Shown: positions 9,008 through 17,594, counted from the stretch's first letter. The stretch: DNA of 64,000 nucleotides from Flavobacteriales bacterium (GCA_002707525.1 PAND01000022.1:1-64000), one strand, 5' to 3'. The notes: generated by a model from the letters alone, not told the origin. Numbers and translations are program-made.

Positions 9008-9549
9008 TTCTCCATTTCTTTTTCAAAGGTTTCCTTGAATTTTTCGTAATTGTAATCAACCATGATTTTATCATTCTTTGAGAGCGACTTGTAGTAATTC
9101 TTCACAATCTTATCGCCGTCCAATTCAAGAGCTATGTAATATTTAAACTTATCTGTCTTCGCAACTTCCATCAGACGATCACATACAGTTACGGCACCGC
9201 TCAATTCTTGGTTAATGACTGTTCTGCCGTTCTCTTCAAAACGTTCCAAAACTTCCTCAACATTATTAACCTCTATGCTTTTTACATAGTTGTCACCTAC
9301 AACTTTCATTGTAGTGCTTATCATTCCTGCTAATTCAGACATAGCATTACTTCTTGCCTTCTTTTTGGCAACCATAGCATCTGCGCTTTCGCCATAGCTA
9401 TAAACGCGAAACGTTCTCCGATCACTTTTAAATTCAGAACAGGGTAAAACCAATTCAATTTCTCCCTTTGGAGCTTTGGTCTTAGGACCACAACTTGGCA
9501 ACATAATACCTGCTGCAACAAAGGCCATTAATAATATTCTTGTTTTCAT
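8998..9549 (-). CDS. LPP20-like small lipoprotein
   Basis: 183 aa with a lipoprotein signal peptide ending in the lipobox LPSC (Cys near residue 20). The segment FRVYSYGESADAMVAKKKARSNAMSELAG is split here as VYSYGES followed by an Ala/Lys-rich helix. It matches the general pattern of LPP20-type lipoproteins, in which a strand is followed by a helix rich in Ala and ending in an Ala-x-x-x-Leu-Ala run. The rest is alpha/beta with no catalytic motif. It is probably anchored in the outer membrane facing the periplasm. It stands alone on its strand. A larger relative of the same type lies at 30249-31502. Function unknown. Confidence 0.72.
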   Translation of the reverse strand: MKTRILLMAFVAAGIMLPSCGPKTKAPKGEIELVLPCSEFKSDRRTFRVYSYGESADAMVAKKKARSNAMSELAGMISTTMKVVGDNYVKSIEVNNVEEVLERFEENGRTVINQELSGAVTVCDRLMEVAKTDKFKYYIALELDGDKIVKNYYKSLSKNDKIMVDYNYEKFKETFEKEMENQR

Positions 9550-9573
9550 AACAATGGGTTTTTATTGGAGTTA

Positions 9574-9607
9574 GGAAGGTACGGAACCTCATATAACTTA
9601 TTCCAAA
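9574..9607 (-). promoter_or_regulatory. possible promoter for the 8998-9549 lipoprotein
   Basis: On the minus strand, TTTG (9607-9604) is followed after 22 bases by TACCTTCC (9581-9574), a two-mismatch form of TAnnTTTG. The gap to the ATG at 9549 is 24 bases. Spacing is right; the -7 match is imperfect. Confidence 0.35.
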
Positions 9608-9622
9608 GGCCGTGCCAAAATT

Positions 9623-10114
9623 TTACCACTTCCCTTTATCTACTAATTTTTGACGCTCTTCTTCAAAGAAAGCCACACATGTATCTACCTGCCTATCAAT
9701 ACTCTTAATGCGATGTATTTTGTGGCAGATAGTTCTCTTTCTCCCATCTAAGAGTTGATTCCAAACACGTTGTATAACATCCTCTTGACTTAACAAAGCT
9801 TCCACAACTTCTGGAATTTCTACCCCTAATGGATTGGGGTCTAGATAAACGACAACAGCAATAGCTTGACCCATTTCATAAGTAAGTCCATTCAACTTAT
9901 TCTTACCAATCATGGAGAAATATTTTCCTCCGCCAAAACTCTGGATTCCAGCTTGGATGAGTAATGCTCCGCAATCAATGTCTAGTATAATTCTTGTCCG
10001 GGACTTTTTAGGGAAGGCATCCACTACTTTTTTATCAAATACCACACAACGATAGCTTCCTTTCAAAGGATCCAACATCTCAAGGAAGGTGTCAAACCGA
10101 TAAAGTTCTTGCAT
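9623..10114 (-). CDS. YdeI/DUF1905-like protein
   Basis: 163 aa from the ATG at 10114. Upstream TTG and GTG codons in frame are less likely, because the ATG forms a TGATG overlap with the peroxidase stop. The N-terminal half resembles the DUF1905 barrel (YRCVVFDKKVVDAFP, then KNKLNGLTYEMGQAIAVVVYLDP split across strands). The C-terminal half resembles the YdeI helical domain that ends in an Arg/Lys-rich stretch (GRKRTICHKI). Members of this group are linked to bacteriocin or antimicrobial-peptide tolerance in some bacteria, but the mechanism is unclear. It is the last gene of the five-gene operon. The match is by overall pattern, so alternatives remain open. Confidence 0.55.
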   Translation of the reverse strand: MQELYRFDTFLEMLDPLKGSYRCVVFDKKVVDAFPKKSRTRIILDIDCGALLIQAGIQSFGGGKYFSMIGKNKLNGLTYEMGQAIAVVVYLDPNPLGVEIPEVVEALLSQEDVIQRVWNQLLDGRKRTICHKIHRIKSIDRQVDTCVAFFEEERQKLVDKGKW

Positions 10115-11169
10115 CACCAAGGAGAAGTAAAAGCAGTATCTTCCAAAAAGCTGATATCACTGAAAGTCTTCATAAAGTCAATCAATCCTTGCTTTTCTGT
10201 TACCGACCAGTTCCTTCCAACACCTGCAGCTTTCATATTAGGATCAATAGTGGGAGAAGGGTGGCCACCGGTATTATAAAACTCTACTACCTGGGCTAAG
10301 GTCTGAAAACGACCGTCATGCATATAAGGGAAAGAGTATTCAACATTGCGTAATGATGGTATCTTAAACTTACCCCTATCTGCCGGTATTCCTGATACCC
10401 CTTCTCTTCCTTCGCCAACCTGATGAATGCTGTCTAGACCATTATTGGAGAATTGTAAAAAACCGAAAGCACCCATTTGATATCCAGAAGTGGCTGCGCC
10501 ATGACAATGAAAGCAATCACCCTGCTCATTATTAAAAATATCAAATCCTACCTGTTCACTCGGAGAAAAAATATAGCTACCCACTACATACTGATCAAAC
10601 TTTGAATTTCCGCTAACCAAGGTTCTAACGTATTGGGCCAGTGCATGAGCTATTTTATCCTCGGTAATTTCTTCAGAGCCATTGGCCCGTTCAAAAAGTT
10701 CAAGATATTTAGGATCTTGCTCTAGCTTCTCAATCACATCAGCAAAATTTGTGTGCATCTCTATTGGATTGAGGATGGGATCTTTAACCTGCTCCTCCAA
10801 AGACTCTACTCGGCCGTTCCAAAAGAAGAACCGCTGCCAAGCAATATTTGAAAGAATCATTGCATTTACATCGCCCCCAACGCCATCAATTCCAGTGCTA
10901 AAACTGAACGGCTCAGCAAAATTATTCTCTTGCAAATGACAACTATTACAACTTTGAGAATTATCTCCAGAAAGACGCTCGTCAAAAAAAAGATGTCTGC
11001 CCAATCTAACCCCTTCAAAAGTCATTTCATTATCAAGTGGAATAGTCGGGGTGGGGAAATGCGCTGGATACTGAAGTGTATATGGAGTTGTTTCGTGTTG
11101 AGGCCTAAACAGCTCACAACTTTGAATCGTCAAAGTGATAATAACGTATATGAATAACCTATTCTTCAC
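10114..11169 (-). CDS. di-heme cytochrome c peroxidase lipoprotein (CcpA/MauG family)
   Basis: 351 aa from a GTG at 11169. An in-frame TTG at 11208 would put 13 charged residues before the signal peptide and overlap the RluD gene by 50 bases. From the GTG, the protein begins with a clean lipoprotein signal ending TIQSC. Two c-type heme motifs are present: CNSCH at about residues 74-78 and CFHCH further on, in the spacing of bacterial di-heme peroxidases. The late heme-ligand region SLRNVEYSFPYMHDGRF is typical of the family. It would reduce H2O2, or oxidise a substrate as in MauG, in the periplasm. It overlaps the RluD stop by 11 bases and the following ATG by one. Confidence 0.88.
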   Translation of the reverse strand: MKNRLFIYVIITLTIQSCELFRPQHETTPYTLQYPAHFPTPTIPLDNEMTFEGVRLGRHLFFDERLSGDNSQSCNSCHLQENNFAEPFSFSTGIDGVGGDVNAMILSNIAWQRFFFWNGRVESLEEQVKDPILNPIEMHTNFADVIEKLEQDPKYLELFERANGSEEITEDKIAHALAQYVRTLVSGNSKFDQYVVGSYIFSPSEQVGFDIFNNEQGDCFHCHGAATSGYQMGAFGFLQFSNNGLDSIHQVGEGREGVSGIPADRGKFKIPSLRNVEYSFPYMHDGRFQTLAQVVEFYNTGGHPSPTIDPNMKAAGVGRNWSVTEKQGLIDFMKTFSDISFLEDTAFTSPW

Positions 11170-12199
11170 TGTCTTTTTGCCAATTACTTGTGGTCGTGTA
11201 ATTCTCAAACTTACGAATTACTGACGCCATATCTTCTGGTATAACAGTTTCAAATTCCATGTGTTCACCTGAGGCAGGATGCACAAAACCTAACTTCTTA
11301 GCATGCAAAGCATGTCTTGGGCAGGCTTTAAAGCAGTTGGTAATGAACTGCTTGTACTTTGAAAAGGCGGTACCCTTTAAAATTTTATCCCCACCGTAGC
11401 GTTCATCATTAAAAAGTGGATGTCCTATGTAACGTAAATGGGCCCTTATTTGATGAGTACGGCCAGTCTCTAATTTGCAACTAATCAATGTTACGTAACC
11501 AAATCTTTGTAATACTTTGTAATGAGTAATGGCATGTTTACCCTCAGAGCCATCAGGGAAAACCGCCATTTGTAATCTATCCTTGAGGCTTCTTCCTATG
11601 TGACCTTCAATGGTTCCCTCTTCTTCTTTAACATTTCCCCAAACCAATGCTACGTATTCTCTAGAGGTTGTTCGGTCAAAAAATTGCTTTGCCAAATGCG
11701 CCATACCTATCTCTGAGGCTGCTGCTACCATTACGCCAGAGGTGTTTTTATCCAACCTATGCACTAACCCAGGACGCTCTTCACCTTGCTTACCAATAGG
11801 TAAATTTTCAGATAAATAAGCCAATCCATGAACGAGGGTGCCCTCAAAATTGCCGTGACCCGGATGACATACTAGGCCCGTGGGCTTGTTTATGACTATT
11901 ACATGTTCGTCCCTGTAAAGAATATTCAAGTCTAGTTCCTGTGGAATTATCGTAGAATCCCTTGGTGGTTCATTCAGTACGACCTCAACGGTGTCACCCG
12001 GTTTTACCTTGAAATTACTCTTTACAGCTTTATTGTTAACATGAATTGCGCCTGCATCTGCAGCTTTTTGAATGCGCGTACGGCTGGTGTCTTGCAAAAA
12101 ATTGGATAGGAATTTATCTACCCTAAGTGCTCCTTGTCCTGAATCTGCTACGAAACGGTGATGTACATACAATTCGTCTTGTTCTTCTTGCTCGCTCAT
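11159..12199 (-). CDS. rluD: RluD/RluC-family 23S rRNA pseudouridine synthase
   Basis: 346 aa from the ATG at 12199, 11 bases after the preceding stop. An ATG at 12226 would overlap that gene. An S4-like RNA-binding domain occupies about residues 25-90 (RVDKFLSNFL, GAIHVNNK). It is followed by the RluA-family catalytic domain with HRLDKNTSG, whose Asp is the catalytic residue, and GRTHQIRAHL. RluD/RluC enzymes make pseudouridines in the large-subunit rRNA. Which one this is cannot be settled by eye; the symbol is the closest family name. A place beside a PASTA protein and ddl is common in Bacteroidota. Confidence 0.88.
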   Translation of the reverse strand: MSEQEEQDELYVHHRFVADSGQGALRVDKFLSNFLQDTSRTRIQKAADAGAIHVNNKAVKSNFKVKPGDTVEVVLNEPPRDSTIIPQELDLNILYRDEHVIVINKPTGLVCHPGHGNFEGTLVHGLAYLSENLPIGKQGEERPGLVHRLDKNTSGVMVAAASEIGMAHLAKQFFDRTTSREYVALVWGNVKEEEGTIEGHIGRSLKDRLQMAVFPDGSEGKHAITHYKVLQRFGYVTLISCKLETGRTHQIRAHLRYIGHPLFNDERYGGDKILKGTAFSKYKQFITNCFKACPRHALHAKKLGFVHPASGEHMEFETVIPEDMASVIRKFENYTTTSNWQKDSEE

Positions 12200-12210
12200 T
12201 GTACTATTTT

Positions 12211-14028
12211 TTAAAGCTTCATCCATTTGAACACCGAAGTCTCTTTTTGAGTCTTTAAAACAATGATGTACATACCAGCTCTTAGGCCATGCAATTCTAA
12301 TGTAGTACGTTTTTCAATGATTCCATTACGTATTACATCTCCAGCTAAATCCATAATGGTATACTCGGCGAGAGGTCCCGTTATTCTTAATGAACCATAA
12401 GATGGGTTTGGAAATACATTGAATCCAGAAGACAAGTCCATCAATGACATATCTGCAGGTGAATAATTGAAATACGGACGCATCATGATTACTCCAGCCT
12501 CTAAACTTTCGTACCAATTAAAGCCATCACCGTAGAACCTTGGTAAACTTCCCGGTAGATCGCGTGTCACATCTAAACCCAAATACATGGGGTCTGATGA
12601 CGTACATACATATCCTATCCATACGTCTGAATACGATTTCAAACTGATTGAAGAGTCCAATTCGTAAGGTATCCAATCGCCTTTATAATAGCCTTTATTT
12701 GGTTTATAGAGTGAGTCCGATATATAGAGGAGACTCCCGGGTACATTTAAACTATCTGATGGTGCCCATATGGCTATCCGAAAGGTGCTTTTATAGTCTA
12801 GTCCAGCATCTACAAAATTGAAACGCACTCCCTTGAGACTATCGTTAGAACCCAAACCAACTACCTTAAATTTTTGAGCAACTCGGCCACCAAGAACATT
12901 TTGTACGGCATATGCTCTTTCTGCACTTCCGTCGTCCATGGCTAAATAATTGTCTAAGGTCAAGGCTCCGTGCACCGTATCATTGGAGCGAGTGCCAGCA
13001 GCAGTGCCGTCAAACCACACCTTTGTATCTACAGTAGTAGGGCCAGTTAAATTATTAAGCGCGCCAACTGGCACGTTAATGATGAAAGTTTGATCTTGAT
13101 TATGCTGCACATTGGTAATGACTGGTACGGTGGTTACTTGTTGAATAAGTGCGCCGTTCTCTTCCCAACGGAATTGACCCAGATTCAAACTCCACCCCCC
13201 TGGAGGTATAAATCCATTTCTACGATAAGTGAATTCTAAGGATGAAGGTCGGTTGGATACATTACTTGCATTGCTTACCCACCACGGCCAACTAGTATAG
13301 ATTCCTGAGCCCATGATCAGTGGGTGCGCGCGTGCCATACTAGGTTCGGTTATAATAGTATCAGAAGGGTTACGATCCTTATCCAATTGAACATAATCAA
13401 GATTCCAAATATCATAAGCGCCAGCTCTTGCTCCGTAGGCTGCAAACCTGAATCGAAATCCGTTATTGAGATAATTTAATCCTTGAACAGGTATAATTAC
13501 CGATTTAAAAGCACTAGCAGATTCTGTTCCTTTTAGTCCCCACACTTGCATCCAATCCGAAGTAATTGGGGACCAAAATTCAACCACAATACTGTCTGCG
13601 TTTGATGGTAATTCTCCGCGTCCGCCCTCCTGGATTTGAAACGAAAGATATACATCTGTAAGACCGAGTAAGTTGAGAAAGTTGGAAGTCAGTACATCCG
13701 CAATACTATCGGAACCTAAGGCATTTTCCTTGTATGCAAAACCATATTCGTTGAACCCGTCAAAAGTGGCCACACCTATTGATTTCTGAAACGCAGCCAT
13801 TTCATCATTAATCCAAACCTTATCATCCTGCCACAAAGCAGAAGAAGGTTTATTGGAGGCGTAGGAGAAATCATCTGTAAACGGCGGACTAATAGTATCA
13901 GAACCTTCTACAATCAAAGCAGGAGTCGGCGCACTTTTAAGCATCGAACTAAATTCAAGCACTTGACCTATTGACGAAAAAGAACAAATCAATAGAATAA
14001 AAAACGTGCGAAGCTTCGAAATCTGCAT
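12211..14028 (-). CDS. secreted protein with T9SS type A sorting domain
   Basis: 605 aa from the ATG at 14028; the longer frame would need a TTG at 14046. A signal peptide (MQISKLRTFFILLICSF...GQ) leads into a beta-rich region resembling jelly-roll or carbohydrate-binding modules, with many Trp, Asp and Asn (PFTDDFSY, WQDDKVWIND, WNLDYVQLDKDRNPSD). The C-terminal 75 residues carry the type A sorting pattern: FNVFPNPSYGSLRI, YTIMDLAGDVI and LRAGMYIIVL, ending KWMKL. Such proteins cross the outer membrane by the type IX system and lose the sorting domain on anchoring or release. No catalytic motif is seen. It sits between the PASTA and RluD genes. Confidence 0.85.
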   Translation of the reverse strand: MQISKLRTFFILLICSFSSIGQVLEFSSMLKSAPTPALIVEGSDTISPPFTDDFSYASNKPSSALWQDDKVWINDEMAAFQKSIGVATFDGFNEYGFAYKENALGSDSIADVLTSNFLNLLGLTDVYLSFQIQEGGRGELPSNADSIVVEFWSPITSDWMQVWGLKGTESASAFKSVIIPVQGLNYLNNGFRFRFAAYGARAGAYDIWNLDYVQLDKDRNPSDTIITEPSMARAHPLIMGSGIYTSWPWWVSNASNVSNRPSSLEFTYRRNGFIPPGGWSLNLGQFRWEENGALIQQVTTVPVITNVQHNQDQTFIINVPVGALNNLTGPTTVDTKVWFDGTAAGTRSNDTVHGALTLDNYLAMDDGSAERAYAVQNVLGGRVAQKFKVVGLGSNDSLKGVRFNFVDAGLDYKSTFRIAIWAPSDSLNVPGSLLYISDSLYKPNKGYYKGDWIPYELDSSISLKSYSDVWIGYVCTSSDPMYLGLDVTRDLPGSLPRFYGDGFNWYESLEAGVIMMRPYFNYSPADMSLMDLSSGFNVFPNPSYGSLRITGPLAEYTIMDLAGDVIRNGIIEKRTTLELHGLRAGMYIIVLKTQKETSVFKWMKL

Positions 14029-14042
14029 TAAGGAATCAATTA

Positions 14043-14834
14043 TCAATCTATTATTAAGAATGTAGAGTCAGGCACCAACCAAAGGTCCACCACACTACCA
14101 GCTTTGACCTCCCTGTCTATTTCAAATTCAGGGAATGTTTTTAATACGAAAGCTTCTAAGGTATCCTCCAACGTTCCTTCGCAAATAATACCACCAGCAT
14201 TGAGACTTAAAGAATTTAATGCTTCCAGCGACTCACTAAATGTCATACCCACTAGGTTAGGCAAAAAGACATTACCACCATCTAATCCACCACTCACATA
14301 AAGTGTAAATCTACTTCCGGTTTTGTACAATTTCTGTTCTTCAGCTAAACTATCATTTTCATCTATAACTTTTAAAACAAGGTCATGACTTAAATCAGGT
14401 ACGGCAATGATGGTATCTATCAAAAATCCCTTGGTTTTAAACTTTGCACTTACATAGCTCATTAATTGATCTTTGTAATTGGGTAAGGGATACTTGGGAA
14501 GTTGGGAAGGATTTGTTGACAGTAAAATTTTGCGACCCAATTTTACAGTTGAGTATTCTTTTGGAAACGATTCTATAATTGAACCTTCTGGGACTTGAGA
14601 TACATAATGAGTGCTATCAATAACTTCATACGCTAGACCTAAGGAATCTAATTGAACAATTGCCTCATCAAGTTGCATTAGTTTTAAGTTAGGAACTTCA
14701 ACTATAGTTCCATGCAAAGTGGTCTTATTAAGCCACCATAAGCTAACCGAAACACATACAGCCAAAATAGCAACAGAAGCTAATGCCGTTTTTACAAAGG
14801 TGATGGAAAACAGAAATCTAAGCCATTGTTTCAT
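14043..14834 (-). CDS. membrane-anchored PASTA-domain protein
   Basis: 263 aa from the ATG at 14834, four bases after a TATCTTTA box; an upstream in-frame ATG at 14852 lies before that box. A short cytosolic N-terminus and one membrane helix (about residues 12-36) precede a periplasmic part with about three PASTA repeats. Each repeat opens with a V-P-N/D-L type strand (IVEVPNLKLMQLDEA, VPDLSHD, NVFLPNLVGMTFSE). PASTA domains bind muropeptides or beta-lactams in kinases and penicillin-binding proteins. Here there is no kinase or transpeptidase domain, so it may be a peptidoglycan-sensing or scaffold protein. Divergence from ddl fits a cell-wall role. It is the first gene of the operon running to 9623. 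Confidence 0.83.
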   Translation of the reverse strand: MKQWLRFLFSITFVKTALASVAILAVCVSVSLWWLNKTTLHGTIVEVPNLKLMQLDEAIVQLDSLGLAYEVIDSTHYVSQVPEGSIIESFPKEYSTVKLGRKILLSTNPSQLPKYPLPNYKDQLMSYVSAKFKTKGFLIDTIIAVPDLSHDLVLKVIDENDSLAEEQKLYKTGSRFTLYVSGGLDGGNVFLPNLVGMTFSESLEALNSLSLNAGGIICEGTLEDTLEAFVLKTFPEFEIDREVKAGSVVDLWLVPDSTFLIID

Positions 14835-14838
14835 AGTG

Positions 14839-14846
14839 TAAAGATA
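14839..14846 (-). promoter_or_regulatory. -7 box TATCTTTA, four bases before the PASTA ATG
   Basis: Minus-strand TATCTTTA matches TAnnTTTR. The gap to the ATG at 14834 is CACT. This decides the start at 14834 rather than 14852 and predicts a leaderless mRNA. Confidence 0.55.
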
Positions 14847-14881
14847 CTTCAATAGTGTCCTCTATACATGAGGGTTTGCAC

Positions 14882-14889
14882 TACATTTA
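14882..14889 (+). promoter_or_regulatory. -7 box TACATTTA, five bases before the ddl ATG
   Basis: TACATTTA matches TAnnTTTR and is followed by five bases, then the ATG at 14895. It argues against the upstream ATG at 14868, which would lie before the predicted transcription start. Confidence 0.5.
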
Positions 14890-14894
14890 CAATA

Positions 14895-15866
14895 ATGGAA
14901 AACGAACAAAAGGTTATTGGCGTATTAGCTGGAGGATATTCTTCTGAACGAGATATCAGTTTGGCCTCCGGGAAGACCGCTCTTGAAGCTTTTGAAGAGA
15001 GTGGTTATACAGTTCTTTTTGTGGAATTAGACCGTGAAGGATTTAAAGTAAACGGCCAGCTAGTTAAGATTTCAGATTTGGGCCTAACCTATGTATTCAA
15101 CGCGATTCATGGAGCACCGGGAGAAGACGGTCATATCTCTGGAATGTTGAAGGTAATGGGAATACCGCATAGCACTTGCGATACCTTCCAAAGCTCTTTA
15201 ACATTTTCTAAGTTCCAATGCAATACGCTACTAAAACATTATGGTGTTAACGTACCCGAGAGTTTAAGCTTTTTTAGCGAACCTTCTCCAGTCATTTTTG
15301 AGAATTGGAATTTTCCACTATTTATAAAGCCCAATAGATCAGGCTCTAGTTTTGGTGTAAGTAGAATAGAAACTATTGATGAATTTACAGAAGCCTTTCA
15401 CATAGCTCAGAAAGAAGGCACCGAAGTAATTGTTGAAGAAGGCATAAGTGGAATTGAAGTGGGTTGTGGCGTATTACAATCAAGTTTTGATTTTGAACAC
15501 TCCTCAGTGCTGCCCTCATTAAAGACTCAGGCCATTGCCATAACTGAGATTGTACCAACCAACAGTACCTTCTTTGATTATGAGGCCAAATACAACGGTA
15601 AAAGTCAAGAAATCACGCCTGCTAGAATAGATTCCGAGCTATCACAAAAAATAGAGGAAGTATCTATCCGGGTCTATGACTTGCTCCAATTAAATGGTAT
15701 TGTACGTATGGACTTTATCATTGACCAAACTCAAGAACCTTTTTTAATTGAAGTAAATAGTATTCCGGGATTAAGTGATGCGTCAATAATCCCACAACAA
15801 ATAAAGCATAGAGGTTGGAAACTTAGCCATGTTCTTTCCACTCTGGCGGAAGAACACATTACTTAA
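14895..15866 (+). CDS. ddl: D-alanine--D-alanine ligase
   Basis: 323 aa. The ATP-grasp ligase joins two D-alanines for peptidoglycan precursors. The N-terminal domain opens VIGVLAGGYSSERDISLASG, the Ddl signature with the Glu and Ser that hold D-Ala1. The nucleotide-binding part has FIKPNRSGSSFGV. The C-terminal part has RMDFIIDQTQEPFLIEVNSIPGL, where Asp and Glu/Asn bind Mg2+. I chose the ATG at 14895 over 14868 because the product then starts as Ddl proteins normally do and the -7 box lies just upstream. It diverges from the PASTA gene and is followed after 10 bases by coaD. Confidence 0.93.
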   Translation: MENEQKVIGVLAGGYSSERDISLASGKTALEAFEESGYTVLFVELDREGFKVNGQLVKISDLGLTYVFNAIHGAPGEDGHISGMLKVMGIPHSTCDTFQSSLTFSKFQCNTLLKHYGVNVPESLSFFSEPSPVIFENWNFPLFIKPNRSGSSFGVSRIETIDEFTEAFHIAQKEGTEVIVEEGISGIEVGCGVLQSSFDFEHSSVLPSLKTQAIAITEIVPTNSTFFDYEAKYNGKSQEITPARIDSELSQKIEEVSIRVYDLLQLNGIVRMDFIIDQTQEPFLIEVNSIPGLSDASIIPQQIKHRGWKLSHVLSTLAEEHIT

Positions 15867-15871
15867 CTTTA
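15864..15871 (+). promoter_or_regulatory. -7 box TAACTTTA, five bases before the coaD ATG
   Basis: TAACTTTA overlaps the ddl stop codon and lies five bases before the ATG at 15877. It may give coaD its own leaderless transcript in addition to read-through from ddl. It also supports the start at 15877 over an in-frame ATG at 15829 inside ddl. Confidence 0.45.
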
Positions 15872-15876
15872 TCCAC

Positions 15877-16338
15877 ATGAGTAAACGAATAGCATTATTT
15901 CCAGGTTCATTTGATCCAATCACCTTAGGCCACCTAGATATTATTGAAAGAGCTCTTCCATTATTCGACGAAATTCAGATTGCCGTTGGGAAGAACTCAG
16001 AAAAAAAATACTTATTCACACTTGAGCAAAGGGTTGATTGGATAGAAAAAACATTCTCTCACCAACCCAAGGTTACAGTCATAACTTACGAAGGTTTGAC
16101 GGTAGACTTTGCCCAAAAACAAGGCGTTAATTTCCTATTACGTGGATTGCGAAATCCGGCAGATTTTGAATTTGAAAAAGCCATCGCACAGGCAAACAGA
16201 GAAATGGTACCTCAGCTTGAAACAGTTTTTTTACTCACAAGTGCGCGATATGCTTACATCAGTTCCAGCATCGTGAGAGACGTATACATTCACGGGGGTG
16301 ACTTTAAGAGTTTTGTTCCCGAATCTGTCCAACCTTAG
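15877..16338 (+). CDS. coaD: pantetheine-phosphate adenylyltransferase
   Basis: 153 aa, close to the usual 155-160. It catalyses the fourth step of coenzyme A synthesis, joining 4'-phosphopantetheine and ATP to give dephospho-CoA. The start MSKRIALFPGSFDPITLGHLD carries the nucleotidyltransferase TxGH motif (TLGH). LLRGLRNPADFEFE and the C-terminal YAYISSSIVRD match the CoaD signature. An in-frame ATG at 15829 lies within ddl and would add 16 unrelated residues. Its stop interlocks with the Nudix stop (TTAG, 16335-16338). Confidence 0.95.
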   Translation: MSKRIALFPGSFDPITLGHLDIIERALPLFDEIQIAVGKNSEKKYLFTLEQRVDWIEKTFSHQPKVTVITYEGLTVDFAQKQGVNFLLRGLRNPADFEFEKAIAQANREMVPQLETVFLLTSARYAYISSSIVRDVYIHGGDFKSFVPESVQP

Positions 16339-16949
16339 GCCTCTTTAATAAACTGTTCAAAAACGGATTCAAGGCTATTATAAGAAGGCAACTTAGCCAT
16401 CTTCTTTCGCAACTTTTTTGGTGAAGCCCAATAGACATCGGATATACCTTCTTCTTTTTGAGGCTTTAATTTTTTATCAAAATCAGTATACATGGGAAAC
16501 CAAAATGTACTTTTTAACGCAAAGCCACCTTTGATAGAGTAACAATGTACCGTTTTTGTTGAAGGCCCTGTAATCCGAAGTCGACTCACCTTGCATTCTT
16601 CCTCAACTTCACGAATAGCACAAATTTCAATCGATTCATGAAATTCAAGCTTTCCCTTAGGCATATCTAATTTGCCGTTTCGTTCAATGATTAAGAGTTT
16701 TCCTTTTTCATTATGTACCCACCCACCTGCAGCAATGATATGCCTATGAATACTTAAAAAAAGGGTCCAAAAAGGATGATTAGAACCAATTTCCAAATTG
16801 ATCACCAGTCTTCCGGAATGAAGGTCTTTCAAAAAAGATTTAACCTTCTTTTTAGTAACCAATTTGTTTATAATTTCAGGTGCTTCACTGCCAGGAACAG
16901 GAGTTAATGCAGAAGCTTTTATGAAAACTTTAGTGTAATTTTGTAGCAT
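16335..16949 (-). CDS. Nudix hydrolase
   Basis: 204 aa from the ATG at 16949. The Nudix box appears as GKLEFHESIEICAIREVEEECKV (split: GKLEFHES, then IREVEEEC), with the REVEEE metal-binding core at about residue 125. The first 70 residues form a separate N-terminal region without recognised motifs. Nudix enzymes hydrolyse nucleoside diphosphates linked to other groups; the substrate cannot be told. The start codon overlaps the pyrE start on the other strand in a shared CATG. A longer form from 16961 would run 14 bases into pyrE. The coaD-Nudix-pyrE order recurs in Bacteroidota. Confidence 0.88.
   Translation of the reverse strand: MLQNYTKVFIKASALTPVPGSEAPEIINKLVTKKKVKSFLKDLHSGRLVINLEIGSNHPFWTLFLSIHRHIIAAGGWVHNEKGKLLIIERNGKLDMPKGKLEFHESIEICAIREVEEECKVSRLRITGPSTKTVHCYSIKGGFALKSTFWFPMYTDFDKKLKPQKEEGISDVYWASPKKLRKKMAKLPSYNSLESVFEQFIKEA
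16936..16943 (+). promoter_or_regulatory. -7 box TAATTTTG, four bases before the pyrE ATG
   Basis: This is an exact TAnnTTTG match with a four-base gap (TAGC) to the ATG at 16948. The box lies inside the 5' coding part of the divergent Nudix gene, so the pyrE promoter is embedded in Nudix codons. Confidence 0.6.
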
Positions 16950-17589
16950 GGTACAGAACAAAAAAGCAGCCTTAAAGACCGCTGAAAGTCTTTTACAAAT
17001 TAAGGCGATAAAATTACAACCTGAAAATCCTTTTACGTGGGCAAGTGGATGGAAAAGTCCTATTTATTGTGATAATCGATTAACGCTTAGTCACCCAGAG
17101 ATAAGAACGTACTTGAAAATTCAGTTTTCACAGCAGATTGAAGGAACATATGGAAGGCCTGACTACATAGCAGGAGTAGCAACCGGTGCCATAGCCATGG
17201 GTGCTTTAGTCGCCGACTATATGGGAGTACCTTTTATTTATGTTAGAGATAAGGCAAAAGGTCACGGACGTCAAAATCAAGTTGAGGGGTCTTTTGAACC
17301 CGGTTCCAATGTCGTCGTGATTGAAGACTTAATTTCTACAGGAGGCTCTTCCCTAAAGGCAGTAAACGCATTGAAGGAAGCTGGTGCAGAAGTTTTAGGT
17401 ATGATGGCCATCTTCACTTATGATTTTCCAATAGCTATTCAGAACTTTGAAGAAGCAAAAATACCGCTTCATACGCTCAGTGATTATCATCATTTATTAG
17501 AACAGACGGTTCAAAGCGGATCTATTTCAGAACAAGATAGGAGCCTATTGAGCGAATGGCGAACTAATCCTTCAGCGTGGGGAAAGTGA
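16948..17589 (+). CDS. pyrE: orotate phosphoribosyltransferase
   Basis: 213 aa. It makes orotidine 5'-phosphate from orotate and PRPP in pyrimidine synthesis. The PRPP-binding motif VVVIEDLISTGGSSLKA is split by the usual acidic pair, and the flexible-loop segment RDKAKGHGRQNQVEG matches OPRTase. FTWASGWKSPIYCDNR near the N-terminus is the family's typical opening. The ATG is fixed by the -7 box four bases upstream. It converges on birA with a gap of 5 bases. Confidence 0.95.
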   Translation: MVQNKKAALKTAESLLQIKAIKLQPENPFTWASGWKSPIYCDNRLTLSHPEIRTYLKIQFSQQIEGTYGRPDYIAGVATGAIAMGALVADYMGVPFIYVRDKAKGHGRQNQVEGSFEPGSNVVVIEDLISTGGSSLKAVNALKEAGAEVLGMMAIFTYDFPIAIQNFEEAKIPLHTLSDYHHLLEQTVQSGSISEQDRSLLSEWRTNPSAWGK

Positions 17590-17594
17590 TTGGT

